Shown here: piece after piece, positions 1 to 6,095 of the stretch | Layout of the letters: the number at the start of each line of letters is the position of its first letter | Numbering within the stretch: the stretch's first letter is position 1 | Assembly: GCA_002371215.1 (NCBI GenBank) | Contig: DFGL01000073.1 | Location: 1 to 9,266 of the forward strand | Origin: Ruminococcaceae bacterium UBA3751 | GTDB lineage: Bacteria; Bacillota; Clostridia; Oscillospirales; Acutalibacteraceae | Direction: 5' to 3' | Length of the DNA stretch: 9,266 bases | Notes under the pieces: generated by a model | What the model was told of the DNA's origin: nothing | Database searches by the model: none | The model's input: the letters and a program-made list of their open reading frames with translations, nothing else | Made by a program: the position numbers and the translations under genes

Positions 1-867
1 GAGCAGAAGCCTTTCCGCCGCGAGGTTATGAAGGTTTACGGCGCTTCCGTAACTCCGTCTCCTTCTATGAATACTGAGATCGGTAAGAAGATTAACGCTG
101 AGCATCCCGGTACAACAGGCTCTCTCGGCTGCGCTATTTCAGAGGCAGTTGAGGACGCAGTTAAAAACCCGGGCTACAGATACGTTCTCGGCTCCGTGCT
201 CAATCAGGTACTTCTTCATCAGTCTGTAATCGGTCTTGAAACCAAGGCTGCTCTTGATAAGTACAACATTAAACCCGATATGATTATCGGCTGCGCAGGC
301 GGCGGCTCAAATCTCGGCGGTCTTATCTCACCGTTTATGGGCGAAAAGCTTCGCGGCGAAGCGGATTATGACATCGTTGCCGTTGAACCCGCTTCCTGCC
401 CCAGCTTTACAAGAGGCGTTTTCGCTTACGACTTTGCTGATACGGGAATGGTTTGCCCGCTTGCTAAGATGTACACTCTCGGTTCAGACTTTATCCCGTC
501 GGCAAACCACGCAGGCGGCTTAAGATATCACGGTATGAGCCCGATTCTTTCTCAGCTTTACGATGACGGACTTATGAGAGCCGTATCCGTTGAGCAGACT
601 AAGGTATTCGAGGCTGCTGAGCAGTTTGCAAGAGTTGAGGGTATTCTTCCCGCTCCGGAAAGCTCTCACGCAATCCGCATTGCTATTGACGAGGCGCTTA
701 AGTGTAAGGAAACGGGCGAGGAAAAGACAATCGTATTCGGTCTTACAGGAACTGGCTACTTTGATATGGTAGCTTACGAGAAGTTCCACGAAGGCAAGAT
801 GGACGATTATATCCCCACCGATGAGGAGCTTGCTAAGTACAGAGCAAAGCTTCCTAAGATAGATTAA
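1..867 (+). CDS. trpB: TrpB2-type tryptophan synthase beta chain (5'-truncated by window)
   Basis: A PLP enzyme that condenses indole with L-serine to make tryptophan; cytoplasmic. The reading frame is open from base 1, so the gene starts upstream and the ATG at 28 is internal. 288 residues are visible; TrpB2 proteins are usually around 450, so the N-terminal third, including the PLP-binding lysine, is outside the window. The visible part has the glycine-rich phosphate-binding loop GCAGGGSN (codons near 289-312) and TrpB2-type stretches such as SVLNQVLLHQSVIGLE, NHAGGLRYHGMSP and PAPESSHAI. These match the TrpB2 branch rather than TrpB1, which normally pairs with TrpA. TrpB2 enzymes are often encoded away from trpA and may act alone or salvage indole; no other trp gene is visible here. 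The frame ends in TAA and is followed by a terminator, so it is the last gene of its transcript. Family identity is confident; in vivo role is inferred. Confidence 0.93.
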   Translation, partial: EQKPFRREVMKVYGASVTPSPSMNTEIGKKINAEHPGTTGSLGCAISEAVEDAVKNPGYRYVLGSVLNQVLLHQSVIGLETKAALDKYNIKPDMIIGCAGGGSNLGGLISPFMGEKLRGEADYDIVAVEPASCPSFTRGVFAYDFADTGMVCPLAKMYTLGSDFIPSANHAGGLRYHGMSPILSQLYDDGLMRAVSVEQTKVFEAAEQFARVEGILPAPESSHAIRIAIDEALKCKETGEEKTIVFGLTGTGYFDMVAYEKFHEGKMDDYIPTDEELAKYRAKLPKID

Positions 868-890
868 GTTTAAATCAACATAATTATTTA

Positions 891-925
891 GCCGCCAAAA
901 CAATGTTTTTGGCGGTTATTTTTTT
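891..925 (+). terminator. Rho-independent terminator after trpB2
   Basis: GCCGCCAAAA at 891-900 pairs with TTTTGGCGGT at 907-916 (one G-U at the base), with a short loop around CAATGT. A T-run at 919-925 follows. It sits 23 bases after the trpB2 stop and separates that gene from the sigma-factor operon. Confidence 0.88.
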
Positions 926-932
926 AATTATA

Positions 933-947
933 TTGAAAAATTTTCAA
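933..947. promoter_or_regulatory. Inverted repeat over the -35 element, candidate operator
   Basis: TTGAAAA-A-TTTTCAA is a perfect 7+7 palindrome around a single central A at 940. It covers the proposed -35 hexamer, so a bound dimer would block RNA polymerase. AT-rich palindromes arise by chance more often than GC-rich ones; the operator role is inferred from position. Confidence 0.35.
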
Positions 948-961
948 AATTACTGTAAGAT
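933..961 (+). promoter_or_regulatory. Candidate sigma-A-type promoter of the sigma-factor operon
   Basis: TTGAAA at 933-938 (5/6 to the -35 consensus) and TAAGAT at 956-961 (4/6 to the -10) are separated by exactly 17 bases. Transcription would start near 968, leaving a leader of about 36 bases before the TTG start. No clear ECF-type promoter with an AAC-containing -35 was seen at the right spacing, so autoregulation by the encoded sigma factor is not visible from sequence. An alternative -10 is TATTAT at 965-970, but its -35 partner is poor. Confidence 0.5.
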
Positions 962-978
962 TTTTATTATAACAGTAA
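950..978. promoter_or_regulatory. Inverted repeat TTACTGT-N15-ACAGTAA spanning -10 and transcription start
   Basis: TTACTGT at 950-956 and ACAGTAA at 972-978 are exact reverse complements with 15 bases between them. The pair brackets the proposed -10 (956-961) and start site (about 968), a typical repressor position. Only its right arm would be in the mRNA if transcription starts near 968, so a DNA operator is more plausible than an RNA hairpin. No regulator is assigned. Confidence 0.35.
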
Positions 979-990
979 CTACTATATTAG

Positions 991-996
991 AGGAGG
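991..996 (+). promoter_or_regulatory. Strong ribosome binding site that selects the TTG start of the sigma gene
   Basis: AGGAGG is a full Shine-Dalgarno core placed 7 bases before the TTG at 1004. The first in-frame ATG, at 1013, would have a 16-base gap, which is too long. This is why the TTG is preferred. Confidence 0.8.
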
Positions 997-1003
997 TGAG
1001 CGC

Positions 1004-1561
1004 TTGATTGTTATGCTATTGAATATTAGAGGAATTGACTCGGACTTTGAAGAGGCGTATAAAGCTTATTCAAAATCAATTTTTAACTTCTGTATGTCAA
1101 GGCTGAGTTATAACGAGGATTATTCGGCAGATTGCACTCAGCAGACCTTTTTGGTTTATTACGAAAAACTGAAGAGCGGTATGAACATTGAAAACTCAAG
1201 GGCTTACCTATATAGAATAGCTGAAAACTATATTCTTAAAAAATATTCCGAAATTCAAAAGGAACAGCAGCATATTGAAAGCTCAGCAGAGCTTGAAACC
1301 ATGAATATAAAAGCAAGCGACAACAGCGAAGAAAGTATTCTCGATAAGATTTCTTACGATGAATTGATAGCTCTTTTTAAGAGAACTTTAAAAGAGGATG
1401 AGTTTAAACTGTTCACCTTAAAATATATTGAGGGATACAAAATAATTGAAATCGCTCAAAAAGAAGGAATTACAGAGCAAAATTGCTCCGTTAAACTTTA
1501 CAGAATAAGAAAAAAACTGAATGAAATGCTAATTGAAATACAAAGAAAGGAGGGAGCATAA
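1004..1561 (+). CDS. ECF-like RNA polymerase sigma factor (sigma-70 family)
   Basis: A 185-residue sigma factor with only regions 2 and 4, the ECF (group IV) layout; it directs RNA polymerase to a specific promoter set. Region 2 is about residues 12-83: the segment CTQQTFLVYYEKL (44-56) matches the core-binding 2.2 helix, followed by SRAYLYRIAENYILKKY, the -10-binding part. A linker rich in Glu and Ser (about 84-115) leads to region 4 (about 117-177), whose helix-turn-helix reads IIEIAQKEGITEQNCSVKLYRIRKKL. The start is a TTG set by the AGGAGG at 991-996; an ATG start at 1013 would lose three residues outside the domains. The stop overlaps the next start in TAATG (1559-1563), so the sigma factor and its presumed anti-sigma factor are translationally coupled. 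Expected to be held inactive at the membrane by the next gene product. ECF subgroup and target promoters cannot be read here. Confidence 0.88.
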   Translation: MIVMLLNIRGIDSDFEEAYKAYSKSIFNFCMSRLSYNEDYSADCTQQTFLVYYEKLKSGMNIENSRAYLYRIAENYILKKYSEIQKEQQHIESSAELETMNIKASDNSEESILDKISYDELIALFKRTLKEDEFKLFTLKYIEGYKIIEIAQKEGITEQNCSVKLYRIRKKLNEMLIEIQRKEGA

Positions 1562-2499
1562 TGACAAAGCTGAATGAGGATTTATTAAAAAAATACTTTG
1601 GCTATGATTTTGAAGCGGAATGTTCTGAGCTTTTGAATGAAATAATCAGCGATGAGCTTTCAAAGCCTGATGATGAAGCGGATTTCGATTTGATTGACGA
1701 ATGTACCGAAATACTTGTTATGCTTGCCAAGGGCGAAAGCTATAACGCCTCAGAAATACTCGCTTCCTCCGAAACCCTGATTAATAAGATTAACAGTAAA
1801 AAACGTAAAATTTCCGCTAAACCGTTTAAAATTCTGCTTATTGCCGCAGTAATTGCCGCAACAGGAATAAGCGCAAATGCCGCTGTTACAAATATAACGG
1901 GACAGAGTATAATTGAACACCTGACTCCGCTTGATTCAACAACGCTTGCAACGGTTGAAAACAAAGAAACGTTACTGAATGACAATCCGATTACAACCGC
2001 CATTTCTTCAGAAAAGGATGCAGGCGGCGCAACTGAAAAAACTACCGAATCAAGCACTAACGGTTCAAAAATTGAGTTTTCGGATACAACAAATAAAGGA
2101 AAAATAGTTTTTGCTGATGATGAAACTACCAACTTAAAGCAAAAGAAAAAAAGCAATAGAGTCAGTGAATCAACCTCCAAAACCGAAAAAAAGAAAACTA
2201 CTGAAAGTAAAACCGAAACTATTACTACACAACCCGTAACCGAGCCGTCTCCCGTACCGATAAAAATGGAAATAATGCGTATTAAAGGCGCGTTTAAAAA
2301 CGAGTACAGAATCGGAGAGGAATTTTCGGCAAAAGGGATATATCCGATTATAATAATGTCTGACGGAACGAAGAAAACAATTGATATAAGCGAGTGTGAA
2401 ATTGAAGGCTTTGATTCATCCGTTGAAGGAATAAAAAACGTAAAGCTTAGATACGGAAAAGTCAGCAGTACTTTTGAAATAAGAGTAACGGAAGATTGA
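1561..2499 (+). CDS. Probable membrane anti-sigma factor with extracellular Ig-like (Big_3-type) domain
   Basis: 312 residues with one membrane span. Residues 1-88 form an acidic, probably helical cytoplasmic domain ending in a basic stretch (KINSKKRKISAKPFK). Residues about 89-109 are a hydrophobic span (ILLIAAVIAATGISANAAV), so the positive-inside rule puts the N-terminus inside. Residues about 125-232 are a Ser/Thr/Lys/Glu-rich, low-complexity extracellular linker. Residues about 235-311 resemble bacterial Ig-like group 3 domains: KNEYRIGEEFSAKGI, then a SDGTKK turn, EGFDSSVEGIKNVKLRYG and a final strand TFEIRV. The role is inferred mainly from coupling to the sigma gene (overlapping stop/start, GGAGGG site at 1549-1554) and topology. 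The HxxxCxxC zinc anti-sigma motif is absent, and it does not look like RsgI. The domain pattern suggests that it binds something outside, through the Ig-like fold, and relays this to the sigma factor. Confidence 0.72.
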   Translation: MTKLNEDLLKKYFGYDFEAECSELLNEIISDELSKPDDEADFDLIDECTEILVMLAKGESYNASEILASSETLINKINSKKRKISAKPFKILLIAAVIAATGISANAAVTNITGQSIIEHLTPLDSTTLATVENKETLLNDNPITTAISSEKDAGGATEKTTESSTNGSKIEFSDTTNKGKIVFADDETTNLKQKKKSNRVSESTSKTEKKKTTESKTETITTQPVTEPSPVPIKMEIMRIKGAFKNEYRIGEEFSAKGIYPIIIMSDGTKKTIDISECEIEGFDSSVEGIKNVKLRYGKVSSTFEIRVTED

Positions 2500-2509
2500 C
2501 GGAGAAACG

Positions 2510-3436
2510 ATGATATTTAAACGATTATTTACTGCCTTGCTTTCGGTAATTATTATGATTATACCGTTTAATGCAGGCGCACAGGAGCATACTCATATAA
2601 TGACTGAGGAGTTCGTTGAACCTACCTGTTCAAAGGAAGGGTATTATTATTCATATTGCCAAATCTGCGGTTATTCAGAGGACGGTAAAATAATTATACC
2701 AAAGACTGAGCACAGTTACGGAATATGGCATAAAGATATTTTGCCCTCCTGTATCTCTACAGGCCGCGAAATCAGATATTGCAGCGTCTGTAACGCAAGG
2801 GATTACCGAATTGTAGCGGCAACGGGAAAGCATATTTCGTACGTTGCTTACCGCTTTCCCGCAACTCAGTATTCCTCCGGTGAAATTGTAAATATGTGTA
2901 AAAGCTGTAATATTATTTTGAGTAAAAAAATATTTCAGCGAATAAAAACAATTAAATTAAAATCGGGAAAATGCGTTTATAACGGTAAGCCTAAAAAACC
3001 GAAAGTAAAGGTACGTGACGCCGACGGCAAGGTAATACCTGAAAAGTATTATACGCTTAGCTATGATAAAAAGCCCGTTAAGGTTGGTACGTATAACGTC
3101 GGAATTCTCTTTATTAACGATTACTACGGTTACTATACGCTGACTTATGACGTCATACCGCGTAAATGTAAGCTTGAAGCCGTAAAACCCGTGGAGGGCG
3201 GAATAGCTGTTTATGTTAAAAAGGTATATCCTGAGTCAAATGGCGTTTCCGTGGTTTACAGTACGAATAAAAAGTTTAAAAAACCGAAAAAGTACAACAC
3301 TAAAGAGCTCGCTTTCAATCTCACAGGGCTTAAAAGGAATAAGACATATTATGTAAAAGCAAGAGCTTATTCTACGGTTAAAGGTAAAAAAATATATTCA
3401 AAATGGACTAAAACTTATAAGACTGTTGTTAAATAA
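2510..3436 (+). CDS. Secreted protein with CxxC repeat modules, Ig-like and Fn3-like domains
   Basis: 308 residues, exported: a basic N-terminus (MIFKRLF), a hydrophobic core and an Ala-Gly-Ala-Gln site suggest cleavage near residue 24-25. Residues about 27-140 hold three related units, each with a CxxC pair (C50/C53, C91/C94, C130/C133). The first two also have a preceding single Cys in a PTC/PSC context (C40, C81) and a His after the unit (H68, H108). Such units recur in Clostridia surface proteins and look like small metal-binding or disulfide modules. Residues about 145-217 are an Ig-like module (VYNGKPKKPKVKVRDADGK, then VGTYNVGI). Residues about 221-305 are Fn3-like (VVYSTNKKFKKPKKY, then NKTYYVKARAY). 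There is no LPxTG motif or C-terminal membrane anchor; the Lys-rich tail could bind the wall by charge. It starts 10 bases after the previous stop with a GGAG site at 2501-2504. No enzymatic domain is seen; a structural, adhesive or ligand role is inferred. Confidence 0.75.
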   Translation: MIFKRLFTALLSVIIMIIPFNAGAQEHTHIMTEEFVEPTCSKEGYYYSYCQICGYSEDGKIIIPKTEHSYGIWHKDILPSCISTGREIRYCSVCNARDYRIVAATGKHISYVAYRFPATQYSSGEIVNMCKSCNIILSKKIFQRIKTIKLKSGKCVYNGKPKKPKVKVRDADGKVIPEKYYTLSYDKKPVKVGTYNVGILFINDYYGYYTLTYDVIPRKCKLEAVKPVEGGIAVYVKKVYPESNGVSVVYSTNKKFKKPKKYNTKELAFNLTGLKRNKTYYVKARAYSTVKGKKIYSKWTKTYKTVVK

Positions 3437-3447
3437 GGGGTAATATT

Positions 3448-5556
3448 ATGAAAAAGAATTATTATAGATTTATTGCTTTGATAATGTGCGCAGTAATGCT
3501 CATATTCAGCGGTAATATAACGGTGTTTGCCGCTGAAGCGGCAAAACCTGCTGCATTTTCGGTTAAGAATACAGTCGGCGGTATTAAGGTTAAGTGGAAA
3601 AAGGTTAAAGGGGCAAATGGGTATCGCCTTTATAAAAAAGTCGGCTCAAAAGGAAAGTGGAAAAAACTTCGTGACGTCAAATCCTGCTATTATACAGATA
3701 AAAAGGTTAAAAATGCTAAGTATTATACATATAAAGTAAAGGCTTACAGCGGAAACAAAAAGTGGTTCAGCCACGCCTCAAAGAGTAAAACAATAATCTG
3801 TACCTCACGTACGTCAAAAGTTAAGGCGACTGAACGGTATGACCAGATAGTTGTTACTTTCAAAAAGGTAAAAAATGCTGATAAGTATTATATTTACCGA
3901 AAATGCGGTAAAAAGGGAAAGTATAAATACATCGGTTATTCCGATAAAAATTTCTATTTTGATAATAAAACCAAGATGGGCAAAACCTATTATTATAAGG
4001 TGCGAACTCTGATTAATGGTAAAAAGAAAGTATTTAAAAGTGTTCTTAGCAAGCCGAGTAATGCTGTTAAATGCTATCAGTATTCCGGTGAGTGCGCGCG
4101 TTCCGGGCATACCCTGAAAGGTAAATCAAGGGTTATTAAACCAACGGCAGTGCTCAAAGGCTATACAGAAACCGTTTGTAAATGCGGGCTTAAAACCGTA
4201 ATTACAAAAGTAAAAAAGCCGCTTGGATATACCAAGCCCAATCCCGACGCTTACGCTTATCCCGAAGCGGTAAAGCGTAATAATGCAAGCGATGAGTTTC
4301 TTAATTCACTTATTGAAAAAAACAGAAATAACCTGATTCAGGTCCGCTTTGGTACGGAAAACGAAATCCGCTACCTTAAAGCTCAAACCGATGAAATTGT
4401 AAAATACTGCGAAACCGATTATCAGAAGGCGAGAGAAATATATAAATGGATTGTTGACAATGTTGACTATGAATACTATCATTCGCCTTATTCCGCAGAG
4501 GTTTATAGAACTAAGAAGGCAGTCTGCCTCGGCTTTGCTAACCTTATGGTTGATATGCTCAGGCTTGAAAATATTCCCGCTGCAGTTTTAACGGGCTTCC
4601 GCGGAAATATGAAAAACTATTATACGGAAAGGAAGCTTGAAGCAGACAGATACAATGAGGGTCACGCTTGGGTTAAGTTATATGCTGACGGCAGATGGGT
4701 TTTTGCCGACCCCACATTCGGAATATATGACCCGTCGGCTAAAGAACTTGATATACCGGAATACTATTATACGGTTTCAACAGACTTTGTTTGTCCGTAC
4801 TATAAGAATATGAATATGCTGCTTACTAAGTATTCGGTTTATATTGACGGAAGATATTATGCCTTTGACGACGGAAAGCAGGTTGATTTTACTTCAGGTT
4901 CGTTCAGTTATTTAAGCAGCGGTTATGACGTTGATTTTATCTGTGTAAATTATACGCTTGAGAAAGTAAATAATAAAATCGTTATAGAAAGCCCGATGAA
5001 TTCATCTTACAGATACAGGCTTGGAGAGCTGTATAAAGGACTGGTAATCAATAACAATTACGGTTTTATAGGCTGCTTTGCTTATAACGGTCTCAGATTA
5101 AATCAAACGGATTACACTCGCGGCGATAAAAACTTTCTTATGAACAAATCGAGACACAGCGTTTTCCGATACAGCGATTACAGCGGTATTCTTGAAAGCT
5201 ATTACGGGCTTCCTTCAATTAAGAAAGGGGAAAGAATCAAGCTTGTACCTGCTGAAACAAAAAAAGGGTATTATTATCACGATAAGGACTATCTTAAGGT
5301 AAGGTCGCATAAATGGGAGAGCAGCAATACTTCGGTTGCAACCGTAGATAAAAACGGCGTTGTAAAAGCTGTTGGAAAGGGAGAGGTTACTATTAGATAT
5401 ACTTATGTGTGCGAGCCCGCGTCCCAGAGCTATGCGTCAGAATCAATTGAGCTGTATATTACCGACAAAGGAAGCGTTATTACAAAAAATGCACTTGCGC
5501 CGCGCGATTCAATAGCAGCAAACCGTTCAGAGCTGTACGATATACTGCCATATTAA
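3448..5556 (+). CDS. Secreted transglutaminase-like protein with N-terminal Fn3 repeats and C-terminal Big_2-like domain
   Basis: 702 residues. A signal peptide (MKKNYYRF, then a hydrophobic stretch) probably ends near VFA-A at 27-28. Two tandem Lys/Tyr-rich Fn3-type repeats cover about 33-115 and 121-207, both with the pattern KKVK-xA(N/D)-x-Y-xx-Y-x-K. A short degenerate Cys module follows (C216, H221, CKCG at 244-247). Residues about 290-450 are a transglutaminase-like domain: C360 in KKAVCLGFANLMVDMLR, H406 in NEGHAWVK and D421 in RWVFADPTF form the expected Cys-His-Asp triad. Residues about 590-672 look like a Big_2 domain (SSNTSVATVDKNGVVKAVGKGEVTI). The family includes protein cross-linking enzymes, proteases and peptidase-like members, so the reaction cannot be chosen from sequence; the intact triad argues for activity. 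No sortase signal or C-terminal membrane span is present. The gene lies 11 bases after the previous one (AGGGG site) and is last in the operon, followed by a strong terminator. Confidence 0.85.
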   Translation: MKKNYYRFIALIMCAVMLIFSGNITVFAAEAAKPAAFSVKNTVGGIKVKWKKVKGANGYRLYKKVGSKGKWKKLRDVKSCYYTDKKVKNAKYYTYKVKAYSGNKKWFSHASKSKTIICTSRTSKVKATERYDQIVVTFKKVKNADKYYIYRKCGKKGKYKYIGYSDKNFYFDNKTKMGKTYYYKVRTLINGKKKVFKSVLSKPSNAVKCYQYSGECARSGHTLKGKSRVIKPTAVLKGYTETVCKCGLKTVITKVKKPLGYTKPNPDAYAYPEAVKRNNASDEFLNSLIEKNRNNLIQVRFGTENEIRYLKAQTDEIVKYCETDYQKAREIYKWIVDNVDYEYYHSPYSAEVYRTKKAVCLGFANLMVDMLRLENIPAAVLTGFRGNMKNYYTERKLEADRYNEGHAWVKLYADGRWVFADPTFGIYDPSAKELDIPEYYYTVSTDFVCPYYKNMNMLLTKYSVYIDGRYYAFDDGKQVDFTSGSFSYLSSGYDVDFICVNYTLEKVNNKIVIESPMNSSYRYRLGELYKGLVINNNYGFIGCFAYNGLRLNQTDYTRGDKNFLMNKSRHSVFRYSDYSGILESYYGLPSIKKGERIKLVPAETKKGYYYHDKDYLKVRSHKWESSNTSVATVDKNGVVKAVGKGEVTIRYTYVCEPASQSYASESIELYITDKGSVITKNALAPRDSIAANRSELYDILPY

Positions 5557-5561
5557 ATAGT

Positions 5562-5589
5562 AAAGAAGGGGGAACCCCCTTCTTTTTTT
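5562..5589 (+). terminator. Strong Rho-independent terminator of the sigma-factor operon
   Basis: AAAGAAGGGGG at 5562-5572 is perfectly complementary to CCCCCTTCTTT at 5575-5585 with only AA between (in practice a GAAC tetraloop and 10 pairs). T-run 5583-5589 follows. It starts 5 bases after the transglutaminase stop. Confidence 0.95.
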
Positions 5590-5598
5590 GATTAACCC

Positions 5599-5627
5599 TT
5601 GAAAACCTACTGATTTAGTGGTATATT
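5599..5627 (+). promoter_or_regulatory. Candidate sigma-A-type promoter of the rrf2 operon
   Basis: TTGAAA at 5599-5604 and TATATT at 5622-5627 with a 17-base spacer. Start expected near 5634, so a leader of about 24 bases that includes the AAGGA ribosome site at 5644-5648 before the ATG at 5658. Confidence 0.65.
5609..5619. promoter_or_regulatory. Small inverted repeat in the promoter spacer, candidate Rrf2 operator
   Basis: ACTGATTTAGT: ACT and AGT arms with an A/T pair inside and one internal mismatch, centred at 5614 between -35 and -10. Rrf2-family regulators, IscR among them, often repress their own promoter, so this position fits an autoregulatory site. The match to any known Rrf2 motif was not tested. 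Confidence 0.3.
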
Positions 5628-5657
5628 ATAAATAATAAAGACTAAGGACTGATTAAT

Positions 5658-6086
5658 ATGAAGATTTCAACAAAAGGCAGATACGCTCTGAGAATGCTTA
5701 TTGACCTTGCCCAAAATCAGGGCGAGGGCTACGTTTCGCTTAAGGACATAGCCAACCGGCAGGAAATATCAAAAAAGTATCTTGAACAGATTGTTGCAAT
5801 GCTCAACAGACCGGATATTCTCCGTACAAACAGGGGATACCAGGGCGGTTACAGACTTGCTAAGCCCGCTTCCGAATATACTATCGGTGAAATACTCCGG
5901 GTTACTGAGGGCAGCATTGCTCCGGTTTCCTGTCTTGACGGCGATGAAATGTCCTGTGACAGAGCGGATATCTGCGCGACTCTTTCAATCTGGAAGGGGC
6001 TTAATAAGGTTATCTGTGAGTATCTTGACGGCATAACTCTTCAGGACGTGGTTGATGAAGCCGCTCCTAACGACTATGTTATTTAG
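5658..6086 (+). CDS. Rrf2 family transcriptional regulator, IscR-like
   Basis: 142 residues, normal length for the family. The N-terminus MKISTKGRYALRMLIDLA and the winged helix that follows (SLKDIANRQEISKKYLEQIV, then RTNRGYQGGYRLAKP) are classic Rrf2/IscR. Three cysteines, C92, C100 and C106, sit in the loop that in E. coli IscR (C92, C98, C104) holds a [2Fe-2S] cluster; here the spacing is C-x7-C-x5-C. E43, next to the recognition helix and implicated in DNA specificity switching in IscR, is kept. The position after the third Cys is Ala, so the His ligand that follows it in E. coli is missing. Expected role: cytoplasmic dimeric DNA-binding protein responding to Fe-S status, redox or iron, probably repressing its own operon. 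The cysteine-poor CymR type is ruled out. No iscS/iscU or suf gene follows; the neighbour is a peptidase, 9 bases downstream. Confidence 0.88.
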   Translation: MKISTKGRYALRMLIDLAQNQGEGYVSLKDIANRQEISKKYLEQIVAMLNRPDILRTNRGYQGGYRLAKPASEYTIGEILRVTEGSIAPVSCLDGDEMSCDRADICATLSIWKGLNKVICEYLDGITLQDVVDEAAPNDYVI

Positions 6087-6095
6087 GAGGGCATA

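Noticed and set aside
520..903. 127-codon - strand frame over the end of trpB2 and the terminator
   Set aside because: It reads through the terminator hairpin and is antisense to a well conserved coding region; no domain seen.
868..1003. Riboswitch or T-box leader before the sigma gene
   Set aside because: The space holds a terminator and a promoter with a leader of only about 36 bases, too short for known riboswitches.
1740..2180. 146-codon - strand frame rich in Ser, Val and Phe opposite the anti-sigma gene
   Set aside because: It is the complement of the low-complexity Ser/Thr/Lys stalk, which creates long hydrophobic antisense frames by composition.
1561..2499. Zinc anti-sigma (ZAS) or RsgI-type assignment
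   Set aside because: There is no HxxxCxxC motif and only isolated cysteines (C21, C48). The N-terminal domain does not show the RsgI pattern. Only the general anti-sigma role is proposed.
3550..4062. Nucleotide-level tandem repeat
   Set aside because: The two Fn3 units resemble each other in protein pattern, but the DNA has diverged, so they are protein domain repeats and not a DNA repeat array.
2510..5556. Sortase anchoring of the two secreted proteins
   Set aside because: No LPxTG-like motif followed by a hydrophobic span and basic tail is present at either C-terminus.
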